Source of the DNA: Rhodococcus ruber
Lineage (GTDB): Bacteria; Actinomycetota; Actinomycetes; Mycobacteriales; Mycobacteriaceae
Direction of reading: 5' to 3'
Length of the DNA stretch: 64,000 nucleotides
Assembly: GCF_027270735.1 (NCBI RefSeq)
Contig: NZ_JAPWIJ010000003.1
Span: forward strand, 124,001 to 188,000
The translations under genes and the position numbers were made by a program. Under the pieces are notes generated by a model. That model worked only from the letters and a program-made list of their open reading frames with translations, did no database searches and had not been told where the DNA came from. Shown here in pieces: positions 47,383 through 56,629 of this stretch; the stretch's first letter is position 1, and every line of letters starts with the position of its first letter.

Positions 47383-48959
47383 GCGGTGCATCCTGTCTGA
47401 ACCGGAAGCGGCGCCGGTGCGCCGATCGAGGGAAGTCCGAGGCCGACGCCGATCGGTGCCGTCTTCGGCATGACGCCGCGTTCGTGCGCGTCGCCTGCTG
47501 CAGTGCGTCGGTGGGTGAGCACTCCCGCATCGGCGATGAGGTGGTACGGAGCGGCCGCGGTGAGGGTGGTGGTAACGACGTCGCCCGGGCGAATCTCGCT
47601 CGCTCTGTGGGCGTCGACGGCGAAGTGCACGAGTCGACCGTCTCGTGCTCGACCGCTCATCCGATGCGTGGCGGCATTCTTGCGCCCTTCGCCGGTGGCG
47701 ACGAGCAGTTCGACCTCGGTACCGATCAGCGCCCGATTGGCCGCGAGAACGATCTCTTCCTGCAACGCGATCAACCGCAGATACCGTTCCTGCACAACTT
47801 CTTTGGGGACTTGATCGGGCATGTCGGCAGCCGGTGTACCCGGACGCTTCGAGTACTGGAAGGTGTAGGCGTTGGCGAACTTCGCGCGTCGCACCACGTC
47901 GAGGGTCTGCTCGAAGTCCTCCTCGGTCTCACCGGGAAAACCGACGATGATGTCGGTGGTGATGGCCGCGTGCGGCATGACCGCGCGCACCTTGTCGATG
48001 ATGCCCATGAACTTCGTCTGCCGATAGGACCTGCGCATCGCCTTGAGGATTCGATCCGATCCGGACTGCAGCGGCATGTGCAGAGTGGGACAGATGTTCG
48101 GTGTGGACGCCATCGCTTCGATCACGTCATCGGTGAATTCGGCCGGGTGCGGAGACGTGAACCGCACTCGCTCGAGTCCCTCGATCGACCCGCAGGCGGT
48201 CAGCAGCGATGCGAACGCGCCGCGATCACGAGGCATGTCCGGATCGGCGAACGAGGCACCGTAGGCATTGACGTTCTGGCCGAGCAGCGTCACTTCGAGC
48301 ACGCCCTGGTCCACCAAAGCCTGCACCTCGGCGAGGATGTCGCCCGGGCGGCGGTCGATCTCCTTGCCGCGCAGTGCCGGGACGATGCAGAAGGTGCAGG
48401 TGTTGTTGCAGCCCACGGAGATCGACACCCAGCCCGCGTACGTCGACTCCCGCTTCGCGGGCAGGGTGGACGGAAACGCTTCGAGGGACTCGAGAATCTC
48501 GACCTGGGCCTGCTCGTTGTGCCGGGCGCGCTCGAGCAACACCGGCAGCGACCCGATGTTGTGGGTGCCGAACACGACGTCGACCCACGGAGCCTTTTCG
48601 ACCACCGTGTTGCGATCCTTCTGAGCCAAGCAGCCACCGACTGCGATCTGCATGTTGGGGTTTCGCGTTTTCGCCGGCCGCAACATGCCGAGGTTGCCGT
48701 ACAGCTTGTTGTCGGCGTTCTCCCGCACCGCGCATGTGTTGAAGACGACGAGGTCGGCATCGGTGCCGGCGTCCGCCGGAACGTAGCCGGCCTCCTCCAA
48801 CAGACCCGACAGACGCTCGGAATCGTGAACGTTCATCTGGCAACCGTGCGTACGCACCTCGTAGCTGCGGGGAACTGCCGCCGACGGGTCGGTCACCGGC
48901 ACGGGATCGGTACTCCCGCGATCGGCCACGTCCACGGTCGGAAAAACACTCGTCTGCAC
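47379..48959 (-). CDS. miaB: tRNA-2-methylthio-N6-isopentenyladenosine synthase MiaB
   Basis: A 526-residue radical-SAM methylthiotransferase. The N-terminal UPF0004 domain binds one iron-sulfur cluster with cysteines in [16 protein letters not shown] and GGCLAQ. The radical-SAM cluster motif is GCNNTCTFC, and a TRAM domain closes the protein. It adds a methylthio group to the isopentenyladenosine made by MiaA. The GTG at 48959 directly follows a GGAGGG; the spacing is short, so the true start could be another GTG or the ATG at 49058. The extra C-terminal 50 residues are typical of actinobacterial MiaB. Confidence 0.92.
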   Translation of the reverse strand: MQTSVFPTVDVADRGSTDPVPVTDPSAAVPRSYEVRTHGCQMNVHDSERLSGLLEEAGYVPADAGTDADLVVFNTCAVRENADNKLYGNLGMLRPAKTRNPNMQIAVGGCLAQKDRNTVVEKAPWVDVVFGTHNIGSLPVLLERARHNEQAQVEILESLEAFPSTLPAKRESTYAGWVSISVGCNNTCTFCIVPALRGKEIDRRPGDILAEVQALVDQGVLEVTLLGQNVNAYGASFADPDMPRDRGAFASLLTACGSIEGLERVRFTSPHPAEFTDDVIEAMASTPNICPTLHMPLQSGSDRILKAMRRSYRQTKFMGIIDKVRAVMPHAAITTDIIVGFPGETEEDFEQTLDVVRRAKFANAYTFQYSKRPGTPAADMPDQVPKEVVQERYLRLIALQEEIVLAANRALIGTEVELLVATGEGRKNAATHRMSGRARDGRLVHFAVDAHRASEIRPGDVVTTTLTAAAPYHLIADAGVLTHRRTAAGDAHERGVMPKTAPIGVGLGLPSIGAPAPLPVQTGCTA

Positions 48960-49124
48960 CCCTCCAGGGTACGTCCATCGCACCGACCGGCCCGCCGGGG
49001 TCGCAGGCTCCACCACAGACTGTGCAGGGCCGATGCGGGCCGACAGTAAAGTTTCCATTACATAATCGAAGATGGCAGGCGAAAACGCCGGTCGGCGAGG
49101 AAACTACGCATAGGGTTTCGACTT

Positions 49125-49907
49125 ATGACGCACGCCACCGACGCGCCGGCATCGACACCCCCGCCGGGCGCACCTTCGATGATCTCGCTCAAATCCGTCG
49201 ACAAACATTTCGGTGATCTGCACGTCCTCAAGGACATCAACCTGGAAGTGCCGGCCGGTCAGGTCGTCATCGTCGTGGGTCCTTCAGGATCGGGTAAGTC
49301 GACTCTGTGCCGAACGATCAACCGGTTGGAGCCGATCGATTCCGGTGCCATCGAGGTCGACGGAGATCTACTCCCCGCCGAAGGAAAGGCTCTTGCGGCA
49401 CTGCGTGCCGACGTGGGCATGGTGTTCCAGTCGTTCAACCTGTTCGCACACAAGACAATCCTGCAGAACGTCATGCTCGCGCCCATGAAGGTGCGCAAGC
49501 AGAAGAAGGACGAGGCAGAAAAGAGCGCGTTGGCTCTGCTCGAACGCGTGGGCATCGCCAACCAGGCGGACAAGTACCCCGCTCAGCTCTCCGGCGGTCA
49601 GCAGCAGCGTGTCGCCATCGCTCGATCTCTCGCCATGAACCCCAAGGTGATGCTGTTCGACGAGCCCACCTCGGCCCTCGACCCCGAAATGGTCAACGAG
49701 GTACTCGACGTCATGACCTCGCTTGCAAAGGAGGGCATGACGATGCTCGTCGTCACTCACGAGATGGGCTTCGCTCGCAAGGCAGGCGACCGCGTCATCT
49801 TCATGGCCGACGGAGCCGTCGTCGAGGACACCGATCCCGAAACCTTCTTCAAGTCCCCCAAGTCCGAACGCGCCAAGGACTTCCTCGGCAAGATCCTCGG
49901 TCACTGA
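49125..49907 (+). CDS. gluA: Glutamate ABC transporter ATP-binding protein
   Basis: A 260-residue ABC ATPase. Walker [10 protein letters not shown] is at 52-60, and [28 protein letters not shown] holds the signature and Walker B motifs. The H-loop is in VVTHEMG. The sequence is very close to GluA of Corynebacterium glutamicum, as I recall it, and the operon order gluA-gluB-gluC-gluD is identical. A start at MISLKSV (49179) would match the usual family length; the 18 extra residues are Pro/Ala rich. Confidence 0.94.
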   Translation: MTHATDAPASTPPPGAPSMISLKSVDKHFGDLHVLKDINLEVPAGQVVIVVGPSGSGKSTLCRTINRLEPIDSGAIEVDGDLLPAEGKALAALRADVGMVFQSFNLFAHKTILQNVMLAPMKVRKQKKDEAEKSALALLERVGIANQADKYPAQLSGGQQQRVAIARSLAMNPKVMLFDEPTSALDPEMVNEVLDVMTSLAKEGMTMLVVTHEMGFARKAGDRVIFMADGAVVEDTDPETFFKSPKSERAKDFLGKILGH

Positions 49908-49960
49908 CCCGCTTCACCGTTCACCCCGTATACCCGAACCGATCCTTAAGGACATTCACT

Positions 49961-50794
49961 GTGAGAATCACCCGACCGCTTCGCTTCGGTGTCGCCATCG
50001 CCGCACTCTCCATCGTCGCCACCGCCTGCGGCGGCGGCGAAGAAGCCCGCACCATCTCGAGCAGCGCCGAATCCGGCAACCTCATCGTCGGCATCAAATT
50101 CGACCAGCCCGGCCTCGGTCTGCGTAATCCGGACGGCACCTTCAGCGGATTCGACGTCGAGGTCGCCAAGTACGTCGCGGGCAAGCTCGGCGTCGACGAG
50201 GCTAACATCGAATTCAAGGAGTCCCCGTCGGCACAGCGCGAGACCCTGATCGAAAACGGTGAGGTCGACTACATCGTCGCCACCTACTCGATCACCGACA
50301 CCCGCAAGGAGAAGGTCGGCTTCGCCGGCCCGTACTTCGTGGCGGGTCAGTCGTTGCTCGTCCGCGAAGACAACACCGACATCACCGGTGCCGACTCGCT
50401 CAACGACGGTAAGCGACTCTGCTCGGTCACCGGATCCACCCCGGCCCAGAACATCGCCGACGAGTACCCCGGCGTGCAGCTCCAGCCGTTCGACACCTAC
50501 TCCGCCTGCGTGGAAGCCCTGCGCAACGGCACGGTCGACGCCGTGACCACCGACGACATCATTCTCGCCGGCTATGCCGCACAGTCCCCCGGACAGTTCA
50601 AGGTGGTCGGCGAGCCGTTCACCACGGAGAACTACGGCATCGGCCTGAACAAGGACGACACCGACGGACGCAACAAGATCAACGACGCCATCGAAGAGAT
50701 GGTCTCCAGCGGTGCCTGGGAGCAGGCGTTCAACGACACCGTGGGTGCATCGGGCTACCCGCTGCCGACCCCGCCCACCGTCGACCGCTACTGA
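49961..50794 (+). CDS. gluB: Glutamate-binding lipoprotein of ABC transporter
   Basis: A 277-residue periplasmic-type solute-binding protein (family 3) with a lipoprotein signal peptide and predicted lipidated Cys23 (ATAC). The domain contains LIVGIKFDQPGLG, the FDVEVAKYVA segment and DYIVATYSITDTRKE, typical of glutamate and glutamine binding proteins. GTG at 49961 has AAGGA eight bases upstream; the longer frame to 49307 is a shadow of gluA. It delivers substrate to GluC-GluD. Confidence 0.94.
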   Translation: MRITRPLRFGVAIAALSIVATACGGGEEARTISSSAESGNLIVGIKFDQPGLGLRNPDGTFSGFDVEVAKYVAGKLGVDEANIEFKESPSAQRETLIENGEVDYIVATYSITDTRKEKVGFAGPYFVAGQSLLVREDNTDITGADSLNDGKRLCSVTGSTPAQNIADEYPGVQLQPFDTYSACVEALRNGTVDAVTTDDIILAGYAAQSPGQFKVVGEPFTTENYGIGLNKDDTDGRNKINDAIEEMVSSGAWEQAFNDTVGASGYPLPTPPTVDRY

Positions 50795-50879
50795 TCGACC
50801 CTGTCGTCGTGTTCCGCGTGCGCGTGCACGCGGAACACGACGGTTCGATCTCGCCGAGCCGTGAGGATCAACAAGCACC

Positions 50880-51557
50880 GTGAACCTATTGAGCAAGTAC
50901 GGCGATCAACTGATCGACGCGTTCCTCTCGACCATCTACCTGACGTTGGCATCCCTCGTCGGCGCGCTGGTCATCGGAACGATCATTGCCGCGATGCGGG
51001 TGTCTCCCATCCCGATCGCACGTGGCATAGCCGCGACGTACGTCACCATCTTTCGTAACACCCCGTTGACCCTGATCATCCTGTTCACCTCGTTCGGCCT
51101 CTACCAGACCATGGGTGTCTCCCTCGCGTCGGAGTCGTCGTCGACATTCCTCGACGACAACAACTTTCGCTTGGCGATCCTCGGTCTGAGTGTCTACACC
51201 GCGTCGTTCGTGGCCGAATCTCTACGTTCGGGAATCAACACCGTCCCGGTCGGTCAGGCCGAAGCGGGCCGATCACTGGGAATGACGTTCACCCAGAACA
51301 TTTCGATCGTCGTTCTTCCCCAGGCATTCCGCGCCGTGGTCGGGCCGCTGGGAAGCGTCGTGATCGCCTTGACGAAGAACACGACCATCGCATCGGTCAT
51401 CGGCGTCGCAGAGGCGTCGTTCCTGATGAAGAACATGATCGAGAACGAGGCCGCGATCTTCGTGGTCGGCGGCATCTTCGCGCTCGGCTTCATGATCTTG
51501 ACGCTCCCCACCGGGTTGCTGTTCGGCTACATCAGCAAGCGATTGGCGGTGTCATGA
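50880..51557 (+). CDS. gluC: Glutamate ABC transporter permease GluC
   Basis: A 225-residue membrane protein with five hydrophobic segments and the polar-amino-acid permease loop EAGRSLGMTFTQNISIVVLP, which contacts the ATPase. The TIFRNTPLTLIILF motif is that of the HisM/GlnP family. GTG at 50880 follows an upstream GAGGAT at a long spacing. It overlaps gluD by four bases. Confidence 0.92.
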   Translation: MNLLSKYGDQLIDAFLSTIYLTLASLVGALVIGTIIAAMRVSPIPIARGIAATYVTIFRNTPLTLIILFTSFGLYQTMGVSLASESSSTFLDDNNFRLAILGLSVYTASFVAESLRSGINTVPVGQAEAGRSLGMTFTQNISIVVLPQAFRAVVGPLGSVVIALTKNTTIASVIGVAEASFLMKNMIENEAAIFVVGGIFALGFMILTLPTGLLFGYISKRLAVS

Positions 51558-52429
51558 TGAGTGATGCAGTAGCAGTTCTGTACGACGTTCCGGGTCCGAA
51601 AGCGGTACTGCGCTACCGCATTCTGACGGTCGTCGTCGCGATAGTCTCGCTGGGCGTCGCGTTCCTGATCTACCGAGCACTCGACTCCAAAGGTCAGCTG
51701 ACCGCCGAGAAGTGGGATCCGTTCCTCGAATCGACCACATGGACCACGTATCTGATACCCGGCATTCAGGGCACTCTGGTGGCGGCAGCGCTGTCGATCG
51801 TGTTCGCATTGATTCTCGGTGCTGTCCTCGGCATCGGCCGGCTCTCGGACCACCGCGCGGTACGCATCGTCAGCGGCGCGATCGTCGAATTGTTCCGCGC
51901 AGTGCCCGTACTGATTCTGATGATCTTCCTGTATGCCGTCTATGCGGACTACGAGGTGTTCAAGGTCAAGTACCTGGCATTGGCTGCCGTGGTCACCGGA
52001 CTGACTCTGTACAACGGTTCGGTCATTGCAGAGATCGTGCGTGCCGGTGTCAATTCGCTGCCGAAGGGTCAGCGTGAGGCCGCATCGGCGCTCGGGATGC
52101 GCAAGAGCCAGGTTATGCTCCTGGTCCTGCTCCCCCAGGCCGTCACGGCGATGCTTCCGGCGATCATTTCGCAGATGGTGGTGGCTCTGAAGGACTCGGC
52201 GCTCGGTTACGTCATCGGGTACGTCGAGGTCGTCCGTTCCGGACAGCAGGTGGGCGCGTTCTACAGCAACTACCTGCCCTCGCTGATCATCGTTGCCGTC
52301 ATCATGATCATCATCAACTCGGCGTTGACCAAGCTGGCTACCGTGGTCGAACGTCGTTTGCGTTCTCGTAAGCGCAAGGCCGGCGCGACTGAAGTGGTTC
52401 CGGCTCTCGACGGCGGCCAGGCAGCCTGA
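51554..52429 (+). CDS. gluD: Glutamate ABC transporter permease GluD
   Basis: A 291-residue permease with an extra N-terminal helix, the ELFRAVPVLILMIF motif and the coupling loop REAASALGMRKSQVML. Together with GluC it forms the membrane channel. Start ATGs at 51554 and 51557 overlap the gluC stop (ATGATGA). A strong hairpin follows its stop. Confidence 0.92.
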   Translation: MMSDAVAVLYDVPGPKAVLRYRILTVVVAIVSLGVAFLIYRALDSKGQLTAEKWDPFLESTTWTTYLIPGIQGTLVAAALSIVFALILGAVLGIGRLSDHRAVRIVSGAIVELFRAVPVLILMIFLYAVYADYEVFKVKYLALAAVVTGLTLYNGSVIAEIVRAGVNSLPKGQREAASALGMRKSQVMLLVLLPQAVTAMLPAIISQMVVALKDSALGYVIGYVEVVRSGQQVGAFYSNYLPSLIIVAVIMIIINSALTKLATVVERRLRSRKRKAGATEVVPALDGGQAA

Positions 52430-52468
52430 CGTTACGTCGACCGAAACATCTGGGACACCCCGGACAAG

Positions 52469-52503
52469 TAAGGCCCGCAACACCGATGGTGTTGCGGGCC
52501 TTA
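52469..52503. terminator. Bidirectional terminator between gluD and recX
   Basis: A perfect 16-base inverted repeat (arms 52469-52484 and 52488-52503, loop GAT), GC-rich at its core, lies 40 bases after gluD. TA-rich ends provide a short U-tract on both strands. It separates the convergent glu and recA-recX transcripts. Confidence 0.92.
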
Positions 52504-52537
52504 CTGTTTCTCGACGGCTCCTACTCGAGGTGGACGA

Positions 52538-53089
52538 TCACATCGAGTCGGTGGCGTCGAAGTCTTCGGTGTCTGCACCTGCGCGGTCGAGTTCTTCTTT
52601 GACCACCGCAAATGCCATTCCTTGCGAGTATCCGCGGCGAGCGAGCATACCGACCAGCTTGCGGACGACCTTGTCTCGCTCGACACGGGCATCCGGACCA
52701 CTCGAATCCGGCATCTTCAAGGTGCGAAATCGCTTGCGTACCAATTCACCTGCACGGTGGCGCTCGTCGTCGGCATCGATCAGATCCAACGCGTGTGCCG
52801 CGAGTTCGCTACTGACGCCCTTGGTTCGGAGTTCCATGCTCAAGGCGCGTTTACCCTTGCCGGAGTACTTGTGCCGAGAGTGGACCCACTGCTGCGCAAA
52901 CGATTCGTCATCGACGAGTTTCGCTTTTTCGAGACGGTCGAGAACTGCGTTCGCGATCTCTGCGGTGAATCCCTTCTTGGCGAGACTCGTTTCGAGTTCG
53001 TGCCTGCTGCGCGCTCGGTCGGTCAGCAACCGAAGGCAGACATCTTTCGCCTGCGCTTCGGTGCCGCCGCTCTCGTCTCGCTGCTGCAC
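52538..53089 (-). CDS. recX: Regulatory protein RecX
   Basis: A 183-residue RecX of three-helix repeats, including LRLLTDRARSRHEL and a conserved SRHKYSGKGK stretch. It inhibits RecA filament growth and recombinase activity by binding in the filament groove. GTG at 53089 follows the recA stop by 12 bases, with a weak ribosome site, so it is cotranscribed with recA and expressed at a lower level. This arrangement is standard in actinobacteria. Confidence 0.93.
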   Translation of the reverse strand: MQQRDESGGTEAQAKDVCLRLLTDRARSRHELETSLAKKGFTAEIANAVLDRLEKAKLVDDESFAQQWVHSRHKYSGKGKRALSMELRTKGVSSELAAHALDLIDADDERHRAGELVRKRFRTLKMPDSSGPDARVERDKVVRKLVGMLARRGYSQGMAFAVVKEELDRAGADTEDFDATDSM

Positions 53090-53101
53090 AGCGGCAACGG
53101 G

Positions 53102-54139
53102 TTAGAAGTCCACCGGAGCGGCTGCAGGCTCCTCCGCGGTGACGTCCGCGCCGATCTGCAGCTTCTCCATGATCTTCTTCTCGATCTCGTCCCGCACATC
53201 GGGGTTCTCGAGCATGAACTTGCGGGCGTTCTCCTTGCCCTGGCCGAGCTGATCGCCCTCGTATGTGAACCACGAACCCGACTTACGAATGAAGCCGTGC
53301 TCGACGCCCATGTCGATCAACGAGCCCTCTCGGCTGATGCCCTTGCCGTAGATGATGTCGAACTCGGCCTGCTTGAACGGCGGCGCGACCTTGTTCTTGA
53401 CGACCTTGACACGAGTGCGGTTACCGATGGCATCGGTGCCGTCCTTCAGGGTCTCGATGCGGCGGATGTCGAGGCGAACCGAGGCGTAGAACTTCAATGC
53501 CTTACCGCCGGTGGTGGTTTCGGGAGAACCGAACATGACGCCGATCTTCTCGCGCAACTGGTTGATGAAGATGACGGTGGTGCCGGAATTGCTCATCGCG
53601 CCGGTGATCTTGCGCAGCGCCTGGCTCATCAGGCGGGCCTGCAGACCGACGTGACTGTCGCCCATCTCGCCCTCGATCTCGGCGCGCGGTACCAGTGCCG
53701 CCACCGAGTCGATCACGAGGATATCGAGTGCGCCCGAACGGATCAGCATGTCGGCGATTTCGAGGGCTTGCTCACCGGTATCGGGCTGCGAGACCAGCAA
53801 TGCATCGGTGTCGACACCGAGCTTCTTCGCGTAGTCCGGATCCAGTGCGTGCTCGGCGTCGATGAAGGCGGCGATGCCGCCGGCCCGCTGAGCACTGGCC
53901 ACGGCGTGCAAGGCAACAGTGGTCTTACCCGAGGACTCCGGGCCGTAGACCTCGATGACACGTCCACGCGGCAACCCTCCGATGCCGAGTGCCACATCGA
54001 GCGCGATCGATCCTGTGGGGATGACGGCGATGGGCTGGCGGACCTCGTCGCCGAGGCGCATCACCGAACCCTTGCCGAAGTTCTTGTCGATCTGCGCGAG
54101 TGCGAGATCGAGTGCTTTGTCGCGATCGTATGCAGCCAT
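53102..54139 (-). CDS. recA: Recombinase RecA
   Basis: A 345-residue RecA with Walker [10 protein letters not shown], Walker [17 protein letters not shown]-binding loop L1 after [12 protein letters not shown] and L2 near [20 protein letters not shown]. The C-terminal tail ends in an acidic/Ala-rich segment. No intein is present, unlike in M. tuberculosis. It drives homologous recombination and stimulates LexA self-cleavage. A strong SOS-controlled promoter lies about 120 bases upstream, and the leader contains an 18-base tandem repeat. Confidence 0.96.
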   Translation of the reverse strand: MAAYDRDKALDLALAQIDKNFGKGSVMRLGDEVRQPIAVIPTGSIALDVALGIGGLPRGRVIEVYGPESSGKTTVALHAVASAQRAGGIAAFIDAEHALDPDYAKKLGVDTDALLVSQPDTGEQALEIADMLIRSGALDILVIDSVAALVPRAEIEGEMGDSHVGLQARLMSQALRKITGAMSNSGTTVIFINQLREKIGVMFGSPETTTGGKALKFYASVRLDIRRIETLKDGTDAIGNRTRVKVVKNKVAPPFKQAEFDIIYGKGISREGSLIDMGVEHGFIRKSGSWFTYEGDQLGQGKENARKFMLENPDVRDEIEKKIMEKLQIGADVTAEEPAAAPVDF

Positions 54140-54149
54140 CGTGAGCTCC

Positions 54150-54185
54150 CTGTGTCGTGTCGTTCAGCTGTGTCGTGTCGATCAG
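54150..54185. repeat. Tandem 18-base direct repeat in the recA leader
   Basis: CTGTGTCGTGTCGTTCAG (54150-54167) is followed directly by CTGTGTCGTGTCGATCAG (54168-54185); the copies differ at one base. A partial third copy may begin at 54186. It lies 11-46 bases upstream of the recA start codon, in the predicted 5' untranslated leader. Confidence 0.9.
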
Positions 54186-54258
54186 CTTTGTCGTCGGTAA
54201 CGCTAGAACGGGGTACCGACAAGAAGTTTCTCTGGACCGCTCAGCAACCGTTGACACC

Positions 54259-54286
54259 AGCATAGGGGAACACGTGTTCGAGTCAA
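54259..54286 (-). promoter_or_regulatory. recA promoter with embedded SOS box
   Basis: On the minus strand the -35 TTGACT (54281-54286) and -10 TATGCT (54259-54264) are 16 bases apart. The spacer holds the LexA site CGAACACGTGTTCC (54267-54280), a match to CGAAC-N4-GTTCG with one change. LexA bound there would occupy the polymerase site. Transcription would start near 54252, 113 bases before the recA ATG. Confidence 0.85.
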
Positions 54287-54334
54287 CTACCACGACATTC
54301 GACACGCCGAGCAAACTCGATCCGACCTACGGAG

Positions 54335-54526
54335 CTACCAGCGTTCTTTCGGAACATCGAACTCGTAGCAGATCGAGCGCCACACTTCCCTCGGGTCGAC
54401 GCCCTCCTCGATGGCCTGAGCCCCGGTTCGTCCGATACCGGACAGCACATGATCGGTCAGCAGGGAATTGCCTCGAACGGAGCCGAACTCCTCGGTGAGC
54501 AGTTCACGAAATTCGGTCAGACGCAC
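54335..54526 (-). CDS. DUF3046 small protein
   Basis: A 63-residue protein matching DUF3046 (Rv2738c), an actinobacterial family consistently near recA. It begins MRLTEFRELL and ends with CYEFDVPKERW, both conserved. The fold appears helical and the function is unknown. It follows the glycosyltransferase gene by ten bases, on the same strand. Confidence 0.88.
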   Translation of the reverse strand: MRLTEFRELLTEEFGSVRGNSLLTDHVLSGIGRTGAQAIEEGVDPREVWRSICYEFDVPKERW

Positions 54527-54536
54527 ATCGTCAACC

Positions 54537-55709
54537 CTAACGTCCCGTCCCTCGCGCGCTGCGGGCGAGGACCTCGTGACATACCGCCACCGGATCTTCG
54601 ACGGCCTTCGCGCCGGCCGCTGCGACGGCTGCAGCCCTGGCGAATCGCGGATCGGCGAGAACGTCGGCCACCGCGCCGGCGATCGAGGTTGCCGTCGGGG
54701 GCCGCACGATCATGGCGCTCCCCTGCCGCGCAGCCCGATTCGCCAGTTCCCACTGATCACCGCCACCGGGCACAGTCACCACCGGAACTCCGTGCATGAG
54801 CGCCTTGGCCAACATGCCATGGCCACCCCCGCATACCACCACATCGGCGTGACGCAGAAGTTCGTCCTGCCGACCGAGGCCCGCATTCGCCCAGTTCGGC
54901 AATACGTCGGGAGCCCCGTCGAGAACCGATGCCACTACCCGAACCCCGTTGCCGTCCAATCCTTTCAGCGCCATCTCGAGCATTCCCTCGGCACCGGTGA
55001 ACGCCGTCGACGGGGCGACCATCACCAACGGTGTTTCGCCGTCGGGCAACTCGAGCAGATCGTCGGTCGGCTCCCACAGCAACGGACCGATCACGTGCGC
55101 GTCCTCAGGCCAGTCGGGTCGCGCCACCTCCAACGCGGGAATGGTGGCAATCAGCCGAGCACTCGGGCCCGGATCCCGGGCCGGTAACCCGATACTCGTC
55201 CTGGCGAGGGAGCGTTGAGTCCGTCCCTGCGCGATCGAGCGAGCAGTCAACGCGCGCATCACCGTATCGCGCAGCCTGCCGCGAAACCCGGTTCCCGGTG
55301 CCAACCCACTTCCTATGGGCGGCAACCCTTTCGACGGTGAATACAGGGGGTGGGGCGAGAGCTCGACCCAGGGCGTACCGAGACGTTCGGCAGCCATGCC
55401 CCCTCCTGCCGTCAGGATGTCGGACACCACGAGGTCGACGTTCTCTCGCTCGAGGTCGGGTAACAATTCGGTGGAGACGAACGCCGCGCGAGAGTGAATG
55501 CGTTGCCCGGCGTCCAGATCGTCGTCCTCCGGCCTCGGTGCCAGACCGCCCAACGGGAAGGCCCGCAGCCCGAGCGCACGGGCGTCGGGCACCCAACGAC
55601 TTCCGGTGAACAGGACAGGTTCGTCACCGGCCCGCCGAAACAACAGGGACAGGGCAATGGCCGGGAACGCATGCCCCGGATCGGGCCCGGCCACCACTGC
55701 TACTCGCAC
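54537..55709 (-). CDS. GT-B glycosyltransferase (MGT/UGT-like)
   Basis: A 390-residue GT-B enzyme of the macrolide/UDP-glucuronosyltransferase type. The N-terminal acceptor-side Rossmann motif GPDPGHAFPAIALS, and in the donor half CGGGHGMLAKALMHGVPVVTVPGGGDQWELANR, resemble the sugar-donor site of that family. The acceptor is unknown. From memory it corresponds to Rv2739c in this position. I chose GTG 55709, which begins the beta strand of the first Rossmann fold. DUF3046 follows closely. Confidence 0.85.
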   Translation of the reverse strand: MRVAVVAGPDPGHAFPAIALSLLFRRAGDEPVLFTGSRWVPDARALGLRAFPLGGLAPRPEDDDLDAGQRIHSRAAFVSTELLPDLERENVDLVVSDILTAGGGMAAERLGTPWVELSPHPLYSPSKGLPPIGSGLAPGTGFRGRLRDTVMRALTARSIAQGRTQRSLARTSIGLPARDPGPSARLIATIPALEVARPDWPEDAHVIGPLLWEPTDDLLELPDGETPLVMVAPSTAFTGAEGMLEMALKGLDGNGVRVVASVLDGAPDVLPNWANAGLGRQDELLRHADVVVCGGGHGMLAKALMHGVPVVTVPGGGDQWELANRAARQGSAMIVRPPTATSIAGAVADVLADPRFARAAAVAAAGAKAVEDPVAVCHEVLARSARGTGR

Positions 55710-55781
55710 CGACCCAGCGTGCCACACTCGACTCGACGATCTCGACGCGTGTCGAGATCGTCGCAGGTGAACGAGATCCCG

Positions 55782-56405
55782 TCAGGCGCTCCTGGGACGC
55801 AGATAGGCATCGACCGCGTACGCCATCTGGTGCATCACCTCGGCACCGGGAACACGTTCGGACACCATCTCGGCGGACTGGACAGCCGACTGCACCATCA
55901 ACAGCAACATCGTTGCCAACGTCGCGGGATCCCCCGGACGGATAGACGAATCACGTTGTCCCACAACAACCAAAGACGACAGCGTATCGATGATCAACGA
56001 CTGGCTGGTACCGAGTCGATGCAGGATGTACGTGGCGAGCACATCGGAATCGGAACGGAGAATTTTCACGAAAAGCGGGTGGATTCGGATCCGATCGGCA
56101 GCCTGACCCACGGCCGTCACGATCTGGTCTCGACCCGATGCGGTCACGTCGAAGCTGGGAATGAGTGCGCTGATCTCGCGGGTGAGCAGGCTGGACACCA
56201 CTGCCCGTGTATCCGTCCATCTTCGGTAGACAGTAGGTCTGCTGACCTCGGCTCGCCGGGCGATCTCTGCCAGGGTGGTGCGCCTGACTCCATGTTCGAG
56301 GATGCACGAACGGGCCGCGTCGAGGACGATGTCTTCGATCGACTTCTCGGGCGTCTCCGTCTCGGACTGAGACGAGGCAGGACTCGATACCGGTCGCTCG
56401 GTCAC
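55782..56405 (-). CDS. TetR-family transcriptional regulator
   Basis: A 207-residue TetR regulator. The helix-turn-helix TLAEIARRAEVSRPTVYRRW spans about 44-63, followed by a helical ligand-binding domain with no recognisable ligand signature. The GTG at 56405 has GAAGGG upstream, and the frame to 56456 is excluded because it overlaps the predicted promoter. An inverted repeat over the -10 element suggests autorepression. It is divergent from the lipid kinase gene, a probable target. Confidence 0.85.
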   Translation of the reverse strand: MTERPVSSPASSQSETETPEKSIEDIVLDAARSCILEHGVRRTTLAEIARRAEVSRPTVYRRWTDTRAVVSSLLTREISALIPSFDVTASGRDQIVTAVGQAADRIRIHPLFVKILRSDSDVLATYILHRLGTSQSLIIDTLSSLVVVGQRDSSIRPGDPATLATMLLLMVQSAVQSAEMVSERVPGAEVMHQMAYAVDAYLRPRSA

Positions 56406-56455
56406 GTGCCACCCTTCACAATATGGGCCGAAGATCTGTACCACGGACCGAAACA

Positions 56456-56473
56456 AGTAATTTCGTTACTATA
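56456..56473 (-). promoter_or_regulatory. Candidate TetR operator over the tetR -10 element
   Basis: The minus strand reads TATAGT (56468-56473), a good -10. It is overlapped by AGTAACGAAATTACT (56456-56470), an inverted repeat with five-base arms and a five-base centre. The site is about 50 bases upstream of the regulator start. Such placement is typical of TetR autorepression; no -35 is clear. Confidence 0.5.
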
Positions 56474-56629
56474 CCTCACGGCTTCGCTCACATTCGGTCC
56501 TCGAGTCACCTCACAGCGCGCATCGGCAATCTACGCCGATGACAGTCGGCAGGGAATAGCGCCGGTCGCCGACACGGCAATCGTCAACCCTGGCAAGCTG
56601 ATCGACGTGACCGACGAATCCGGACGACC

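Noticed and set aside
53102..54139. Possible intein in recA, as in M. tuberculosis
   Set aside because: The reading frame is a continuous 345-residue RecA without inserted domain.
52622..54265. 547-codon plus-strand frame over recX and recA
   Set aside because: Antisense to two highly conserved genes; no ribosome site or domain.
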